A program made the position numbers and the translations under genes. From positions 1 to 64,000 of the forward strand of contig NZ_JAPFGP010000002.1 in the NCBI RefSeq assembly GCF_026241155.1: DNA of 64,000 nucleotides, read 5' to 3'. Source of the stretch: Paucibacter sp. PLA-PC-4. Lineage in GTDB: Bacteria; Pseudomonadota; Gammaproteobacteria; Burkholderiales; Burkholderiaceae_C. Numbering within the stretch: position 1 is the first letter of the stretch; each line of letters opens with the position of its first letter. Below, one piece after another: positions 5,715 through 16,256 of the stretch. The notes under the pieces were generated by a model. The model saw only the letters and a program-made list of their open reading frames with translations, was not told where the DNA came from and searched no databases.

Positions 5715-8702
5715 TCACCGGCGCCACAGCCGCCACCCCCCGCGCCCTTTGTCGGCAAACACCAGGGCCGCCGGCAGGCTGATTTCCACCTGAGTGCCGC
5801 CGGCCGGGCCCGCGCTGATCGCCAGCGTGCCGCCCAGGCGCCGGGCGCGCTCGCGCATCGTCCTCAGGCCGTAATGCCCCTCACGGTAGCCGCGCTCAAG
5901 GACGGGCGCGGCGATGCCGATGCCGTCGTCGCTGATGCGCAGACGCAGGCCCTGGTCCTCGAAGATCAGCGCCACCTCGACGTTGCCGGCACGTGCATGG
6001 CGGGCCGCGTTGCTCAAGGCTTCGCGCACGATCAGCAGCAACTCGTCGCACAGCAGCGGGCTGAGTCGGCGCCGGTCGCCGCTGACGCTGACACGGAAGG
6101 CGCAGCCCTCGGCGACCAGGGCCGCGCCCGCCAGCGCCAGCGCGTCCTCCAGCGCGGACCCGAGCTCGGGCAGCTGGCGCAGCTCGTGCATGCGCTCTCG
6201 GCCCTCTATCATCGAGGCCTCGGCGCGCTCGATGGCGCGTTCGATCCACTGGCGCAGCTCGAGATCCTGGATACGCTGCGTGGCCGCATGGAAGGACAGG
6301 ATCAGCCCCTGGAAGCCCTGCAGCAAGGTGTCGTGCAGCTCGCGCGAGATGCGCTCGCGCTCGCGATGGCGCTCTTCCAGCCGCAGCCGCACCTGGGTCG
6401 CGATCGCGCGGGCCCGCAGCAGGTACAGGCCCCAGGCCAGCGCCAGCGCGGCCAGCACGGCGGCGACCCGGAACACCGAGCTCTGCCAGAAGTGCGGCGC
6501 AATCTCGAAGGCCAGCGTCGCGCCCTCGGCGTTCCAGACTCCGTCGGCATTGGCGGCGATGACGCGGAAGCGGTAGCGGCCTGGTCCCAGATTGGCATAG
6601 ACCGCCTCGCGCCTGTGGCCGGCCTCCTGCCAGTCGCCATCAATGCCATCGAGCCGGTAGCGAAAGCGGGCCCGGTCCGACACCGCCAAGGTCAGCGCCG
6701 TAAAACGGATCGCCAGCGTGCGCGTGCCCTCTGGCAGGCGCATGCCGGCCTGCGGCGTCAGCAGCCGGTCGCCGGCGCGCAGGCTCTGGATCTCGACCGG
6801 CGGCGGCCGCTCATTGCGCGGTACATCGGCGGGGTCTATCCAGGCCACGCCGCGGTTGGTAGACACCCAGATGCGACCGGCGCGATCGCGCAGCGCAGTG
6901 GGCGTCAGCTGGGCCTGCTGGGCCACACCGGGCAGGCCATCGCGCCAGTCGAGCAGGCGGTAGTTGCGCCGGGCCTGTGGCCCGGCGAACAGCGCGTCCA
7001 CATCGGCGGGAGCGACCCGCAGCAGGCCGCGGCCACCGTTGAGCCAGAGCTCGCCATCGGGCATCTCGATGATGCCGGTGACATGGGCGAAGGCCTCGTC
7101 CTGCGCGGCGCTGACGAGCCCGAAGCGCTGGCCGTCAAAGCGCGCGAAGCCGGCCTCGCCGGCCAGGTATACGCCTCCCCTGCGGGCCGGCGCTATCGTC
7201 GTGGCCCGGCCCACCAGCAGGCCATCGGCCGCCGTGTAGCGGCTCACGCGGCCGCCGGCCAGGCGCAACAGCTCGTCGTCGTAGCCGAACCAGACGCTGC
7301 CGTCGGCGCCGGTCGCGATAGCGGTCGGCAGCGCGCTGCCACGCTCGACCGAGCGCACGCGGCGCGCGCCGGCGCAGTCGACGTGGAAGATGCCGGCTTC
7401 ATCCACGGCTAGCCAGGCGCCGCCGTCGGCATCGGGCGCCAGCGCCAGCACGCGGGGGGCGGCGCCCAGCTCGATGCGGCAGCGCCCGTCGGCGCTGCTG
7501 CGCCAGATGCCTTCGGTGTCGACCTCCCACAAGGCCCCATCGGGCGCGGCCGTGCCGGCCCGCACTGGCGCCCGGCGTGGGCGCACCTGGGGCGGTGCGG
7601 GCGGAGCCAGGTAGAGCGGCTGGTCCCAGTTGGTGGCCAGTACACCGTCGGCATGGGCCATGATGGTGAAGCCATGATGGGGCTTGAGCGCCAGCTCCGG
7701 CACCTCGCGCAGCCGCCGCTGCCTGAAGCCGCTGATGCCGTAATTGGTGCCGACCCAGACCTGACCCTCGGCATCCTCGACCAGGGGCACAGCAACATCG
7801 GCCGGAAGGCCTTGCTGACGCGTGAAGCGCTCCGGCAGATCGGCCGCCACCAGGGCTTGGCCGCTCGCGATGCGCTGCGGCGCCGGCAGTCGCAGCACGC
7901 CGCCGCGCACGTCTGTGAGCCACAGACTACCGTCGCCGGCGAACAGCAGCTGCTTGGCCTGCACTACAGGCTCGACCCCCGGGCCTGCGAGGCGGCGCTG
8001 CTCCGGCACCGTCCCCAGCGGGCGCGTGCCCAGCAATGCGTCCGACACCCAGATCCTCCCCTGCAGGTCCTCGGCCAGCACGGCGTGGCGCGAGACCACG
8101 GCGGCGCTGCGGCGGAACCGGCGCTCACCGGCCGGTAGGAACCACACCGTGTCCGGCGCCGCAACCCACAGCGTGCCGCGACGGTCGACGAACACATAGT
8201 AGGCCGCCGCCGCCGGGTAGGCCCAGTCCGCCCCGACCGTCTGCCAGCGTCCCTGCTCGTAGCGGGCCAGGCCGCCGTTGCTAGCGGCCCATAGCGTGCC
8301 ATCGCCTGTTTGTGCAAAGCGCAGCACCCGGCCCGGCGGCATGCCCTGCGACTCGCCATGGGGGCTTGCGATGCCGTCGCGCAGCCGCACCGTGCCGCCG
8401 GCATACAGGCCGATCCAGACGTCGCCGTTGGGCAGCTCGATCAGCGCATTGATGTTGGTCGAGCGCAGGCGCTCGCCCTCGCGCAGCGGGTAGCGGTCAA
8501 AGCGCACCCCATCGAATCGGTAAAGCCCCAGCCCGGTACCCAGCCAGAGGTAGCCGCGCTGCGAGCGCGACAGAGTCCAGACATCTGCCGGCGCCCCTTC
8601 GTTGACACTCCAGGCGGTGTGCGAGAAGCGCTCCAGCAGGGCCTCGGCCGCTGCGCCCTGGCAGGCCGCAACGACCAGCAGCAGCGCGGCCAGCCCGCGC
8701 AT
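5715..8702 (-). CDS. Sensor histidine kinase with periplasmic beta-propeller
   Basis: This 995-aa sensor has a signal peptide (LAALLLVVAACQGAAAEA), then about 630 residues of repeated beta-propeller blades (for example GYLWLGTGLGLYRFDG, DVWIGLYAGG, GRIWVSTNRGVAWID). A Y_Y_Y domain follows at about 660-720, one transmembrane helix at about 737-757, a HisKA_3 dimer region (ERISRELHDTLLQGFQGL, phospho-His near residue 790) and a HATPase with ALSNAARHA and DDGIGI. The outer propeller should bind an unknown ligand, and the kinase should phosphorylate a NarL-type regulator. None is adjacent; the nearest LuxR-type regulator is at 19.7 kb. Its ATG overlaps the ureF stop (TGATG), so it is translated with the urease accessory genes. 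Confidence 0.93.
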   Translation of the reverse strand: MRGLAALLLVVAACQGAAAEALLERFSHTAWSVNEGAPADVWTLSRSQRGYLWLGTGLGLYRFDGVRFDRYPLREGERLRSTNINALIELPNGDVWIGLYAGGTVRLRDGIASPHGESQGMPPGRVLRFAQTGDGTLWAASNGGLARYEQGRWQTVGADWAYPAAAAYYVFVDRRGTLWVAAPDTVWFLPAGERRFRRSAAVVSRHAVLAEDLQGRIWVSDALLGTRPLGTVPEQRRLAGPGVEPVVQAKQLLFAGDGSLWLTDVRGGVLRLPAPQRIASGQALVAADLPERFTRQQGLPADVAVPLVEDAEGQVWVGTNYGISGFRQRRLREVPELALKPHHGFTIMAHADGVLATNWDQPLYLAPPAPPQVRPRRAPVRAGTAAPDGALWEVDTEGIWRSSADGRCRIELGAAPRVLALAPDADGGAWLAVDEAGIFHVDCAGARRVRSVERGSALPTAIATGADGSVWFGYDDELLRLAGGRVSRYTAADGLLVGRATTIAPARRGGVYLAGEAGFARFDGQRFGLVSAAQDEAFAHVTGIIEMPDGELWLNGGRGLLRVAPADVDALFAGPQARRNYRLLDWRDGLPGVAQQAQLTPTALRDRAGRIWVSTNRGVAWIDPADVPRNERPPPVEIQSLRAGDRLLTPQAGMRLPEGTRTLAIRFTALTLAVSDRARFRYRLDGIDGDWQEAGHRREAVYANLGPGRYRFRVIAANADGVWNAEGATLAFEIAPHFWQSSVFRVAAVLAALALAWGLYLLRARAIATQVRLRLEERHRERERISRELHDTLLQGFQGLILSFHAATQRIQDLELRQWIERAIERAEASMIEGRERMHELRQLPELGSALEDALALAGAALVAEGCAFRVSVSGDRRRLSPLLCDELLLIVREALSNAARHARAGNVEVALIFEDQGLRLRISDDGIGIAAPVLERGYREGHYGLRTMRERARRLGGTLAISAGPAGGTQVEISLPAALVFADKGRGGWRLWRR

Positions 8703-9424
8703 CAGGAGCGGAACAGCCGCGAGTACTGGGCCTCGTGCTGGGCCGACAAGATGGCCAGCATCGGCGTGAAGGCCTGGCGCTGGCTGTCGGGAAGGCTCAG
8801 TGCGGCGTCGACGATGGCCGGGATCTCGGTACTCAAGGCCTGCAGCATGCGCTGGCCGGCGCTCTGGCCCAGCGGCACGGCCTTGATCGCCGCGCCCATC
8901 ATGTTCTCGGCCCAGCCGAAGGCATGGGCTAGCATGGCCTCACGCAGCGGCGCTCCCGTTTGAGCGGCGGCTAGCGCGAAGGCGATGGGCCAGCTCGGCG
9001 CCGGTTGCAGCGCGGCCAGATGAGCGAGCTGGGCTCGGCTCAGCGTATCGTCCAGTCCCTTGTTGCGCAACCACTCCAGCAGCGAGCGTCCCATCTGCTC
9101 GCTCTGCAGGCGCAGCTCCTGGGTCTCGCGGGTCTGCAGCAGCCAGTCGTTGAGCTGGCTGACCCGTGCCAGATCTTGCCTGAGCCATGCCCGCATTGCG
9201 CTGGCGCAGGCCGGCAGGTCGGCTCGGCCCAGGGCCAGGCGCAGTTGGTCCAGCAACCACCGCGTGGCCGTGGCCTCGTTCGTGACCAGGCCGGACTCGA
9301 CCGCCGACTCCAGGCCTTCCGAGTAGCTGAAGCCGCCCACCGGCAGGGCAGGCGAGGCCAGCTGCATCAGCTGCAGCCAGGCGCTGGCGGTGAGCGGCGC
9401 TGGTGCCGGGCGAACGCGCGGCAT
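8702..9424 (-). CDS. ureF: Urease accessory protein UreF
   Basis: UreF (240 aa) joins UreD and UreG in the complex that loads nickel into urease. Family features are visible: [21 protein letters not shown] at the N-terminus, then [17 protein letters not shown] and the C-terminal [17 protein letters not shown]. It starts 5 nt after the ureE stop and its own stop overlaps the start of the histidine kinase gene. The expected next gene, ureG, is not here; the kinase takes its place. Confidence 0.94.
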   Translation of the reverse strand: MPRVRPAPAPLTASAWLQLMQLASPALPVGGFSYSEGLESAVESGLVTNEATATRWLLDQLRLALGRADLPACASAMRAWLRQDLARVSQLNDWLLQTRETQELRLQSEQMGRSLLEWLRNKGLDDTLSRAQLAHLAALQPAPSWPIAFALAAAQTGAPLREAMLAHAFGWAENMMGAAIKAVPLGQSAGQRMLQALSTEIPAIVDAALSLPDSQRQAFTPMLAILSAQHEAQYSRLFRS

Positions 9425-9429
9425 TGGTC

Positions 9430-10026
9430 TCAGTGCTTGCAGCCGGGGCCGTGCACATGCGGCGCGGGCGAGGCCGCCGCCACCGCAATGCCGATCGGCT
9501 TGCCACGTGCCGGCGCGGGCGCGGCATGACTATGTGCATGGCCATGATCATGGTGAGCATGGCCATGGCCTTCGGCCGCATAGGCGCCGGCCTCGGGCTC
9601 GAAGGCGCTGTAGGTCTCGTTGACGACCAGGTGCATCTGGCGCAGCATGTCGGCCAGCACATGGTCGGGCTCCAGCAGCAGACGCTCGGGCTGCAGCTCC
9701 AGCTGCACATGGCGGTTGCCCAGATGGTAGGCGGCGCGCAGCAGGTCAAAGGGGCTGCCATGCTCGGCGCAGGTGCGAACTTCGAGCACTGCCTGCGGCG
9801 CTGCGATCACGCGCACGAGCGAGCCGTCCTCGGCTACCAGCACATCGCCGCCGCGCACGGCGGTGCCGCGCGGCAGGAACACGCCAAGGTGGCGGCCCTG
9901 GCTGTCGGTGGCGTCGAAACGGCTCTTCTGGCGCACATCCCAGTCCAGCTCCACGCTGGCGGCGCGCTTGAGCAGGACCTGGGCCAGGCCCTGGCCTCGG
10001 GCGATGAGTTTGTTGACGGTCAGCAT
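9430..10026 (-). CDS. ureE: Urease accessory nickel chaperone UreE
   Basis: UreE (198 aa from the MLTVNKL start) carries nickel to the urease activation complex. The N-terminal domain reads [17 protein letters not shown] and [17 protein letters not shown]. The C-terminal domain has [13 protein letters not shown], the conserved metal-site histidine region. The tail is rich in histidine ([14 protein letters not shown] and a final HVHGPGCKH), typical of nickel-storing UreE. A second ATG three codons upstream is possible. It lies between a SPOR-domain protein gene and ureF on the same strand. Confidence 0.94.
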   Translation of the reverse strand: MLTVNKLIARGQGLAQVLLKRAASVELDWDVRQKSRFDATDSQGRHLGVFLPRGTAVRGGDVLVAEDGSLVRVIAAPQAVLEVRTCAEHGSPFDLLRAAYHLGNRHVQLELQPERLLLEPDHVLADMLRQMHLVVNETYSAFEPEAGAYAAEGHGHAHHDHGHAHSHAAPAPARGKPIGIAVAAASPAPHVHGPGCKH

Positions 10027-10048
10027 GGCCGACATTTTGGAGCAGAAA

Positions 10049-11362
10049 CTAGAAGTCGACGGCCCTGGTTTTCAAGCCCCGCGCAATGAGCGTGGCATTG
10101 ATCAGCTGGGCCTGCTCGCGGCTTGCAAAAGGCCAGATCGCGGCGCGCCAACCCTCATGGGTCTGGAATACCTGGGCCTGCAAGCTGTCGGGCTCTCGCA
10201 CGGTCTGGCCCAGCATCGCACGCATGCGCTCCAGCTGCGTCTCGGCCTCGGCCTTGGTGGCCTGCGCCGGTCCGACGAGGGCTACCTGCCTGCCCACTGG
10301 CATGGGCCTGGGTTCGCCGCGGGGCAGGGCCTGGGGCGGATCGGGGCGGCGGTTCAGCTCGCGGGACAGCACGTCGGAGGCGGTAGCCGCTGCCGGTGCC
10401 GGTGCCGGTGCCACGCTGGGCGCGGCCGGGCGGGGACGCGGCGGCGGCACCAGGCGCGGGCGGATATCCGGCGCCGAAGCGGCGGGCTGGACCTCGGAGG
10501 CCGGCAGCGCCGCGCCCGGCTCGGCGGCAGTGGCTGATGCGGCCGTCGGAGCGGCGGGTTCGACCGCTGCGGAGGCCGGGGCAGAAACCGGTGTGGAGAT
10601 AGGTGTGGGGACTGGGGCGGAGGCCGGGGTTAACACAGCACTGGTCGCCAAGGCCGCCGGTGCCGCCGAGGCCGCCGAGGCCGCCGGTGCTGTCGCGTCT
10701 GCCCCCGGCCCTCTGCCCAGCTGCCACCAGGCACCCAGGCCGAGGGCGGCCAGTAGCAACAAAGCCAGCACGGCCAGCGGCAGTGGGTTCAGGCAGCGCC
10801 GGCCCAGAACCTCCATGCGACCGCCGGCGCCGCGTGCAAGTAGCACCCGGGTCCGCGAGGCGCCGGCGTCGATGCCGGCGCTCATCAGATAGAGCTCGTA
10901 AGGCCAAGCACCGCCGGCCTGGGCCGCACCGCGGGCCATCAGGCGCTCGTCGATTCCGACCTCGCGCTGCGGCCAGTCGGGCTCGCCGGGCGGGTTGGTG
11001 TGGCCATGGCGCAGCGCGAAAGCGGCCACACGGCGCGGTGACAAGTTGTAGATGAAGCGCTCGCTGAACAGCGGCCACGCCGCGTCGGCGCCGCGCGCCA
11101 GGCCCAGGCGGGCCAGTAGCGGGGTCAGGGCTTGCCACCAAGGCTTGCCGGCCGCTGGCGCGGCGGCCTGCGGCGTGGCAGCCGGTTCGGTGAGCTCCTC
11201 GCCCAGCACCGGCTCGATAGGTTCTGCAGCCGCGCCCGGGCGGCCGCTGCGCATAAAGGGCAGGGCCACCACGCCTATGGTGTGGACGTCGTAAATGCTG
11301 ATCTTTTTGGCAAGCGGGTGGCGGTTATGCCAGGCCACGACTTGCTCGGCCAATCGATCCAT
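10049..11362 (-). CDS. Single-pass membrane protein with C-terminal SPOR-like domain
   Basis: This 437-aa protein has a cytoplasmic N-terminal region of about 220 residues with no recognised domain (starting MDRLAEQVVAWHNRHPLA). A membrane helix follows (LPLAVLALLLLAALGLGAWW), then a long Ala/Pro/Ser-rich linker with GCCGGT-type DNA repeats around 10.39 kb. The C-terminal module (QVALVGPAQATKAEAETQLE to QLINATLIARGLKTRAVDF) looks like a SPOR peptidoglycan-binding domain. The ATG used gives a compact N-terminus; the frame stays open for 58 more codons into the AraC promoter region. SPOR proteins usually act in division or cell-wall work, so its place 22 nt upstream of ureE is odd and may be accidental. 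Confidence 0.7.
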   Translation of the reverse strand: MDRLAEQVVAWHNRHPLAKKISIYDVHTIGVVALPFMRSGRPGAAAEPIEPVLGEELTEPAATPQAAAPAAGKPWWQALTPLLARLGLARGADAAWPLFSERFIYNLSPRRVAAFALRHGHTNPPGEPDWPQREVGIDERLMARGAAQAGGAWPYELYLMSAGIDAGASRTRVLLARGAGGRMEVLGRRCLNPLPLAVLALLLLAALGLGAWWQLGRGPGADATAPAASAASAAPAALATSAVLTPASAPVPTPISTPVSAPASAAVEPAAPTAASATAAEPGAALPASEVQPAASAPDIRPRLVPPPRPRPAAPSVAPAPAPAAATASDVLSRELNRRPDPPQALPRGEPRPMPVGRQVALVGPAQATKAEAETQLERMRAMLGQTVREPDSLQAQVFQTHEGWRAAIWPFASREQAQLINATLIARGLKTRAVDF

Positions 11363-11495
11363 GGGCCCTTTCCGAGCTTTGCCACGGCAAGCTGCCGCCC
11401 GCGCATGGTGCCTCAAATCCGGCCCCGTGTTCGGGCGACTTGGCCCGGAAAAACGGCCCAAACCGGCGCCGGCCGGCTTGGGCACAATGCCGGCC

Positions 11496-12329
11496 ATGGC
11501 CTCGTCGCCCGCACACCGATCCCGCGTCCTGGCCACGCCCTGGTCCGGCGTGTACGGCAGCCTGCTCGACAGCGGCCGCCATTTCGGCCGCCATTGGCAC
11601 GACAGCTACGGCCTGGGCCAGCTGCTGCAGGGCGCGCAGCGCTCGGCCAGCGGGCGCGGCAGTGTCGACGCCTTTGCCGGCGAGCTGATCACCAGCAACC
11701 CCGGTGAGGTGCATGACGGCCGCCCGCTGGGCAGCGACTCGCGGCGCTGGCGCATGCTGTACCTGGACCCGGAGGTGTTCGCGGCCATGGGCGCGGCTTC
11801 GGGCTCGGGCACCGCCGAGCTGACCCGGCCGGTGATCACCGATGCCCGCCTGCGGCTGGTGCTGGCGCGGCTGTTCGCGCGGCTCGACGCCTGGCAGGCC
11901 GGGCCGACCGCGCTGGCCGCCCTGGCCTGCGAGCAGGCCTTGCTGCGGGTACTGGGCCTGCTGCTGGAGCGCTATTCGACGGCGGTGCCGCAGCCTGCCG
12001 AGAAGGCGGCGGCCGAGATGGCGACGGTGCGCGAGCGCCTGGCCGATGCCGGTGGCTATGCCGGCGCTCCGGTGCCCAGCCTGGCCGAGCTGGCCGCGCC
12101 GCTGGGCCTGAGCAGATACCAGCTGCTGCGTCGCTTCGAGGCGGTCCATGGTCTGCCACCCCATGCCTGGCTGCTGCAGCTGCGGGCCGAGCGGGCGCGC
12201 CGCATGATCGCCTCGGGCAGCGCGCTGGCCGAGGCCGCTGCGGCCGCCGGCTTTGCCGACCAGAGCCATATGACACGGGTGTTTGCCCGTCACTTCGGCC
12301 TCACGCCCGGGGCCTGGCGGCCGCAATAG
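11496..12329 (+). CDS. AraC family transcriptional regulator
   Basis: This 277-aa regulator has an N-terminal cupin-like sensing domain (RHWHDSYGLGQLL, DAFAGELITSNPGEVHDG) and a C-terminal double helix-turn-helix. In the latter, SLAELAAPLGLSRYQLLRRFEAVHG is the first helix pair and AEAAAAAGFADQSHMTRVFARHFGLTPGAWR the second. The pattern fits AraC proteins that sense a small molecule and switch on an adjacent exporter. The next gene, 68 nt downstream on the same strand, is a DMT transporter, its likely target. The pair sits between ureC and ureE and interrupts the urease operon. Confidence 0.92.
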   Translation: MASSPAHRSRVLATPWSGVYGSLLDSGRHFGRHWHDSYGLGQLLQGAQRSASGRGSVDAFAGELITSNPGEVHDGRPLGSDSRRWRMLYLDPEVFAAMGAASGSGTAELTRPVITDARLRLVLARLFARLDAWQAGPTALAALACEQALLRVLGLLLERYSTAVPQPAEKAAAEMATVRERLADAGGYAGAPVPSLAELAAPLGLSRYQLLRRFEAVHGLPPHAWLLQLRAERARRMIASGSALAEAAAAAGFADQSHMTRVFARHFGLTPGAWRPQ

Positions 12330-13274
12330 CGTTCAAGACGGGGCCGCCCGGCGTGGCCAGACTGCGAGCCTTCTTCTTGTTTTGATGGGGTTCTCGCATG
12401 TCGGACGTGTTGAAGGGCCAGCTGCTGTGCAGCCTGGCGATGCTGCTGGTGGGCAGCACGGTGGCGGTCAGCCAGATCATCGGCGCGGACATCGAGCCCT
12501 TTCTGGCCACCGCGCTGCGCCACGCGATGGCGCTGCCGGTGTTCGTCTGGCTGGCCTGGCGCTCCGGCTGCGTGATGCCGCGCCTGTCCCGCCACGACGC
12601 GCTGCTCTTGCTGGCGCAGGCGGCGGCCGGCAGCGTCGGCTACACGGTGCTGCTGATCCAGGGGGTGATGTGGTCCAGCGCGGCCGATGCCGGCGTGGTG
12701 GCCGGCACGCTGCCGGCGATGGCGGCGCTGCTGGCCGTGCTGATGCTGGGCGAGCGACCGGGGCTGCGCCTGCTGGGCGCGATCACGCTGGCGACGCTGG
12801 GCGTGATGGCCCTGGCGCTGGCGCCCGAATCGGCCGCAGCCAAGCCGACCCGGCTGCTGGGCATTGCCGCCGTGCTGGCCGCGATTGCCTGCGAGGCGGT
12901 CTTCATCCTCGGCAACAAGCGGCTGCGCCAGCCGCTGCCGCCGCTGCTGCTGTCGACGCTGATGTGCGCGGGTGGCCTGCTGCTGTCGGCGCTGCCGGCC
13001 TGCTACCTGGCCCGCAGCACGCCCTCGAGCCTGAGCCCGGCGGCGCTGATGGGCATTGCCTACTACGCCTGGCTGCCGACGGTCGGCGGCTTTGTGCTCT
13101 GGTATGCGGGCAGCGCGCGCACCAGCGGCGTCCGCGCCTCGCTGGCCACGGCCTGGCTGCCGGTCTCGGCCCTGCTGCTGTCGGCGCTGCTGCTGGGCGA
13201 GACCGTGCAACCCTGGCAATGGGCGGGCCTGGCCTGCGTGCTGGCGGCGGTCGTACTCGCCAGCACCGGCGGCG

Positions 13275-15001
<1,727 letters not shown>

Positions 15002-15002
<1 letters not shown>

Positions 15003-15313
15003 TACAAGCTTCCTTGAACGAGGCCGCGAAAGCCCCAGACCTGGCGGTCACCGGCGTAGTCGACCAGCTCGATGCTGCGCTGCTGGCCGGGCTCGAAACG
15101 CACGGCGGTGCCGGAAGCGATGTTCAGCCGCATGCCGTGCGCGGCGGCGCGGTCAAAGCGCAGCGCGGCATTGGTCTCGGCAAAGTGGTAATGCGAGCCG
15201 ACCTGGATCGGCCGGTCGCCAGCGTTCTCGACCACCAGGGCCAGCGTGCGCCGGCCGGGGTTCAGTATGTGCACCGCCTGTTCGTCATCGATCAGCAACT
15301 CGCCCGGGCTCAT
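15002..15313 (-). CDS. ureB: Urease subunit beta
   Basis: UreB (103 aa) is a structural subunit of urease. It begins [11 protein letters not shown] and contains [37 protein letters not shown] and the C-terminal [10 protein letters not shown], all standard. The ATG overlaps the ureJ stop by four bases (ATGA) and its own stop overlaps the ureC start, so ureJ, ureB and ureC are translationally coupled. The frame is open further upstream but that sequence lies antiparallel in ureJ and is not conserved. Confidence 0.96.
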
Positions 15314-15873
15314 GTCAAAAGCCCCATGCCGAACAGCGCCACTGCTGCACCCGACAAGCGCGGCAGCCACACCGAGCTGCGGCGCAATGCCGACCCCAGC
15401 CCAATGCCCAGGCCATGCAGCAGGGCCGTGCCGATCACCATGCCGGCCAGCGCGCTGGTGCCGCTCAGCTCCTCGCCATGGGCCGCACCATGGAAGAGGG
15501 CGAAGCCGCCCATCGCCAAGGCGGCCGCAGCGACCGGCAGCTGTTTCGGCGACATCAGCAAGGCACCGACCACCAGCAAGGAGCCGGCGATCATCGGCTC
15601 GATGGCGGGGAAGTGCAGGCCGCTCTGCGCCAGCAGCGCACCGGCCAGCAGCATCAGTGTAAAAACCAGCGGCGCCAGCCATTGGCGGCGCGGCGTGCCG
15701 GCGCTCCATATGCCAACGGCCAGCATCGCGGCCAGATGGTCCAGGCCGGTGAAGGGATGGCTGAAGCCCTCGGCGAAGCCGTGGTGGCCGATATCGTGAT
15801 GGCCCACATGGGCGAAGGCCAGGCCGCTGAGGGCGAGGCCCGCGGTGAGGGTCAGGACTTGCTTGCTATTCAT
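15310..15873 (-). CDS. ureJ: HupE/UreJ family nickel-permease-like protein
   Basis: This 187-aa membrane protein has a signal peptide ending LAFAHVGHH, a His-rich N-terminus ([12 protein letters not shown]) and [20 protein letters not shown], the HupE/UreJ signature. About six hydrophobic helices and [14 protein letters not shown] follow. Family members are thought to bring nickel, or sometimes cobalt, across the membrane for urease or hydrogenase. It lies between ureA and ureB, 13 nt after ureA and overlapping ureB, an arrangement known from other Burkholderiales urease operons. Confidence 0.92.
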   Translation of the reverse strand: MNSKQVLTLTAGLALSGLAFAHVGHHDIGHHGFAEGFSHPFTGLDHLAAMLAVGIWSAGTPRRQWLAPLVFTLMLLAGALLAQSGLHFPAIEPMIAGSLLVVGALLMSPKQLPVAAAALAMGGFALFHGAAHGEELSGTSALAGMVIGTALLHGLGIGLGSALRRSSVWLPRLSGAAVALFGMGLLT

Positions 15874-15886
15874 CTTGGTGCGTCGC

Positions 15887-16189
15887 TCAGGCAATGGGTT
15901 GGTGCACGGTCACCAATTTGGTGCCGTCGGGGAAGGTGGCCTCGATCTGGATCTCGGGAATCATCTCGGCGATGCCGTCCATCACATCGGCGCGCGCCAG
16001 CACGGTCTTGCCCTGGCTCATCAGTTCGGCGACCGTCTTGCCGTCGCGGGCGCCTTCCATGATGGCGGCGCTGATCAGGGCCACGGCTTCCGGGTAGTTG
16101 AGCTTCAGGCCACGGGCCTTGCGGCGCTCGGCCAGCAGCGCGGCGGTGAAGATCAAAAGCTTGTCTTTCTCTCTAGGCGTCAGTTCCAT
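15887..16189 (-). CDS. ureA: Urease subunit gamma
   Basis: UreA (100 aa) is the smallest urease subunit. It reads [20 protein letters not shown] at the start, then [19 protein letters not shown] and [20 protein letters not shown], all canonical, at the normal length. AGGA lies 6 nt before the ATG. It is the first gene of this urease block and its promoter must lie in the 67-bp gap shared with the divergent transporter-kinase gene. ureD, which usually precedes ureA, is about 29 kb away. Confidence 0.96.
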   Translation of the reverse strand: MELTPREKDKLLIFTAALLAERRKARGLKLNYPEAVALISAAIMEGARDGKTVAELMSQGKTVLARADVMDGIAEMIPEIQIEATFPDGTKLVTVHQPIA

Positions 16190-16214
16190 GGGGGATCCTG
16201 TTGCAGGAGCTATG

Positions 16215-16231
16215 CCAGGACGCCGTCCTGG
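16215..16231. promoter_or_regulatory. Inverted repeat between ureA and the transporter-kinase gene
   Basis: CCAGGAC-GCC-GTCCTGG is a perfect 7-bp inverted repeat with a 3-bp centre, flanked by ATG(16212-) and CAT in near symmetry. It lies in the middle of the 67-bp gap between two divergent genes, where a shared operator would be expected. It could instead be a small RNA hairpin in the 5' leader of either gene. Confidence 0.45.
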
Positions 16232-16256
16232 GCATGGGTCTTGATAAGGGAGAAGC

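Noticed and set aside
5874-7412. Long plus-strand open frame (512 codons) inside the propeller kinase
   Set aside because: It is antisense to a gene with clear domains, and its product is low-complexity Gln/Ala/Arg sequence typical of GC-rich antisense frames.
10380-10720. GC-rich repeats as a tandem repeat locus
   Set aside because: They encode the Ala/Pro-rich linker of the SPOR-domain protein.
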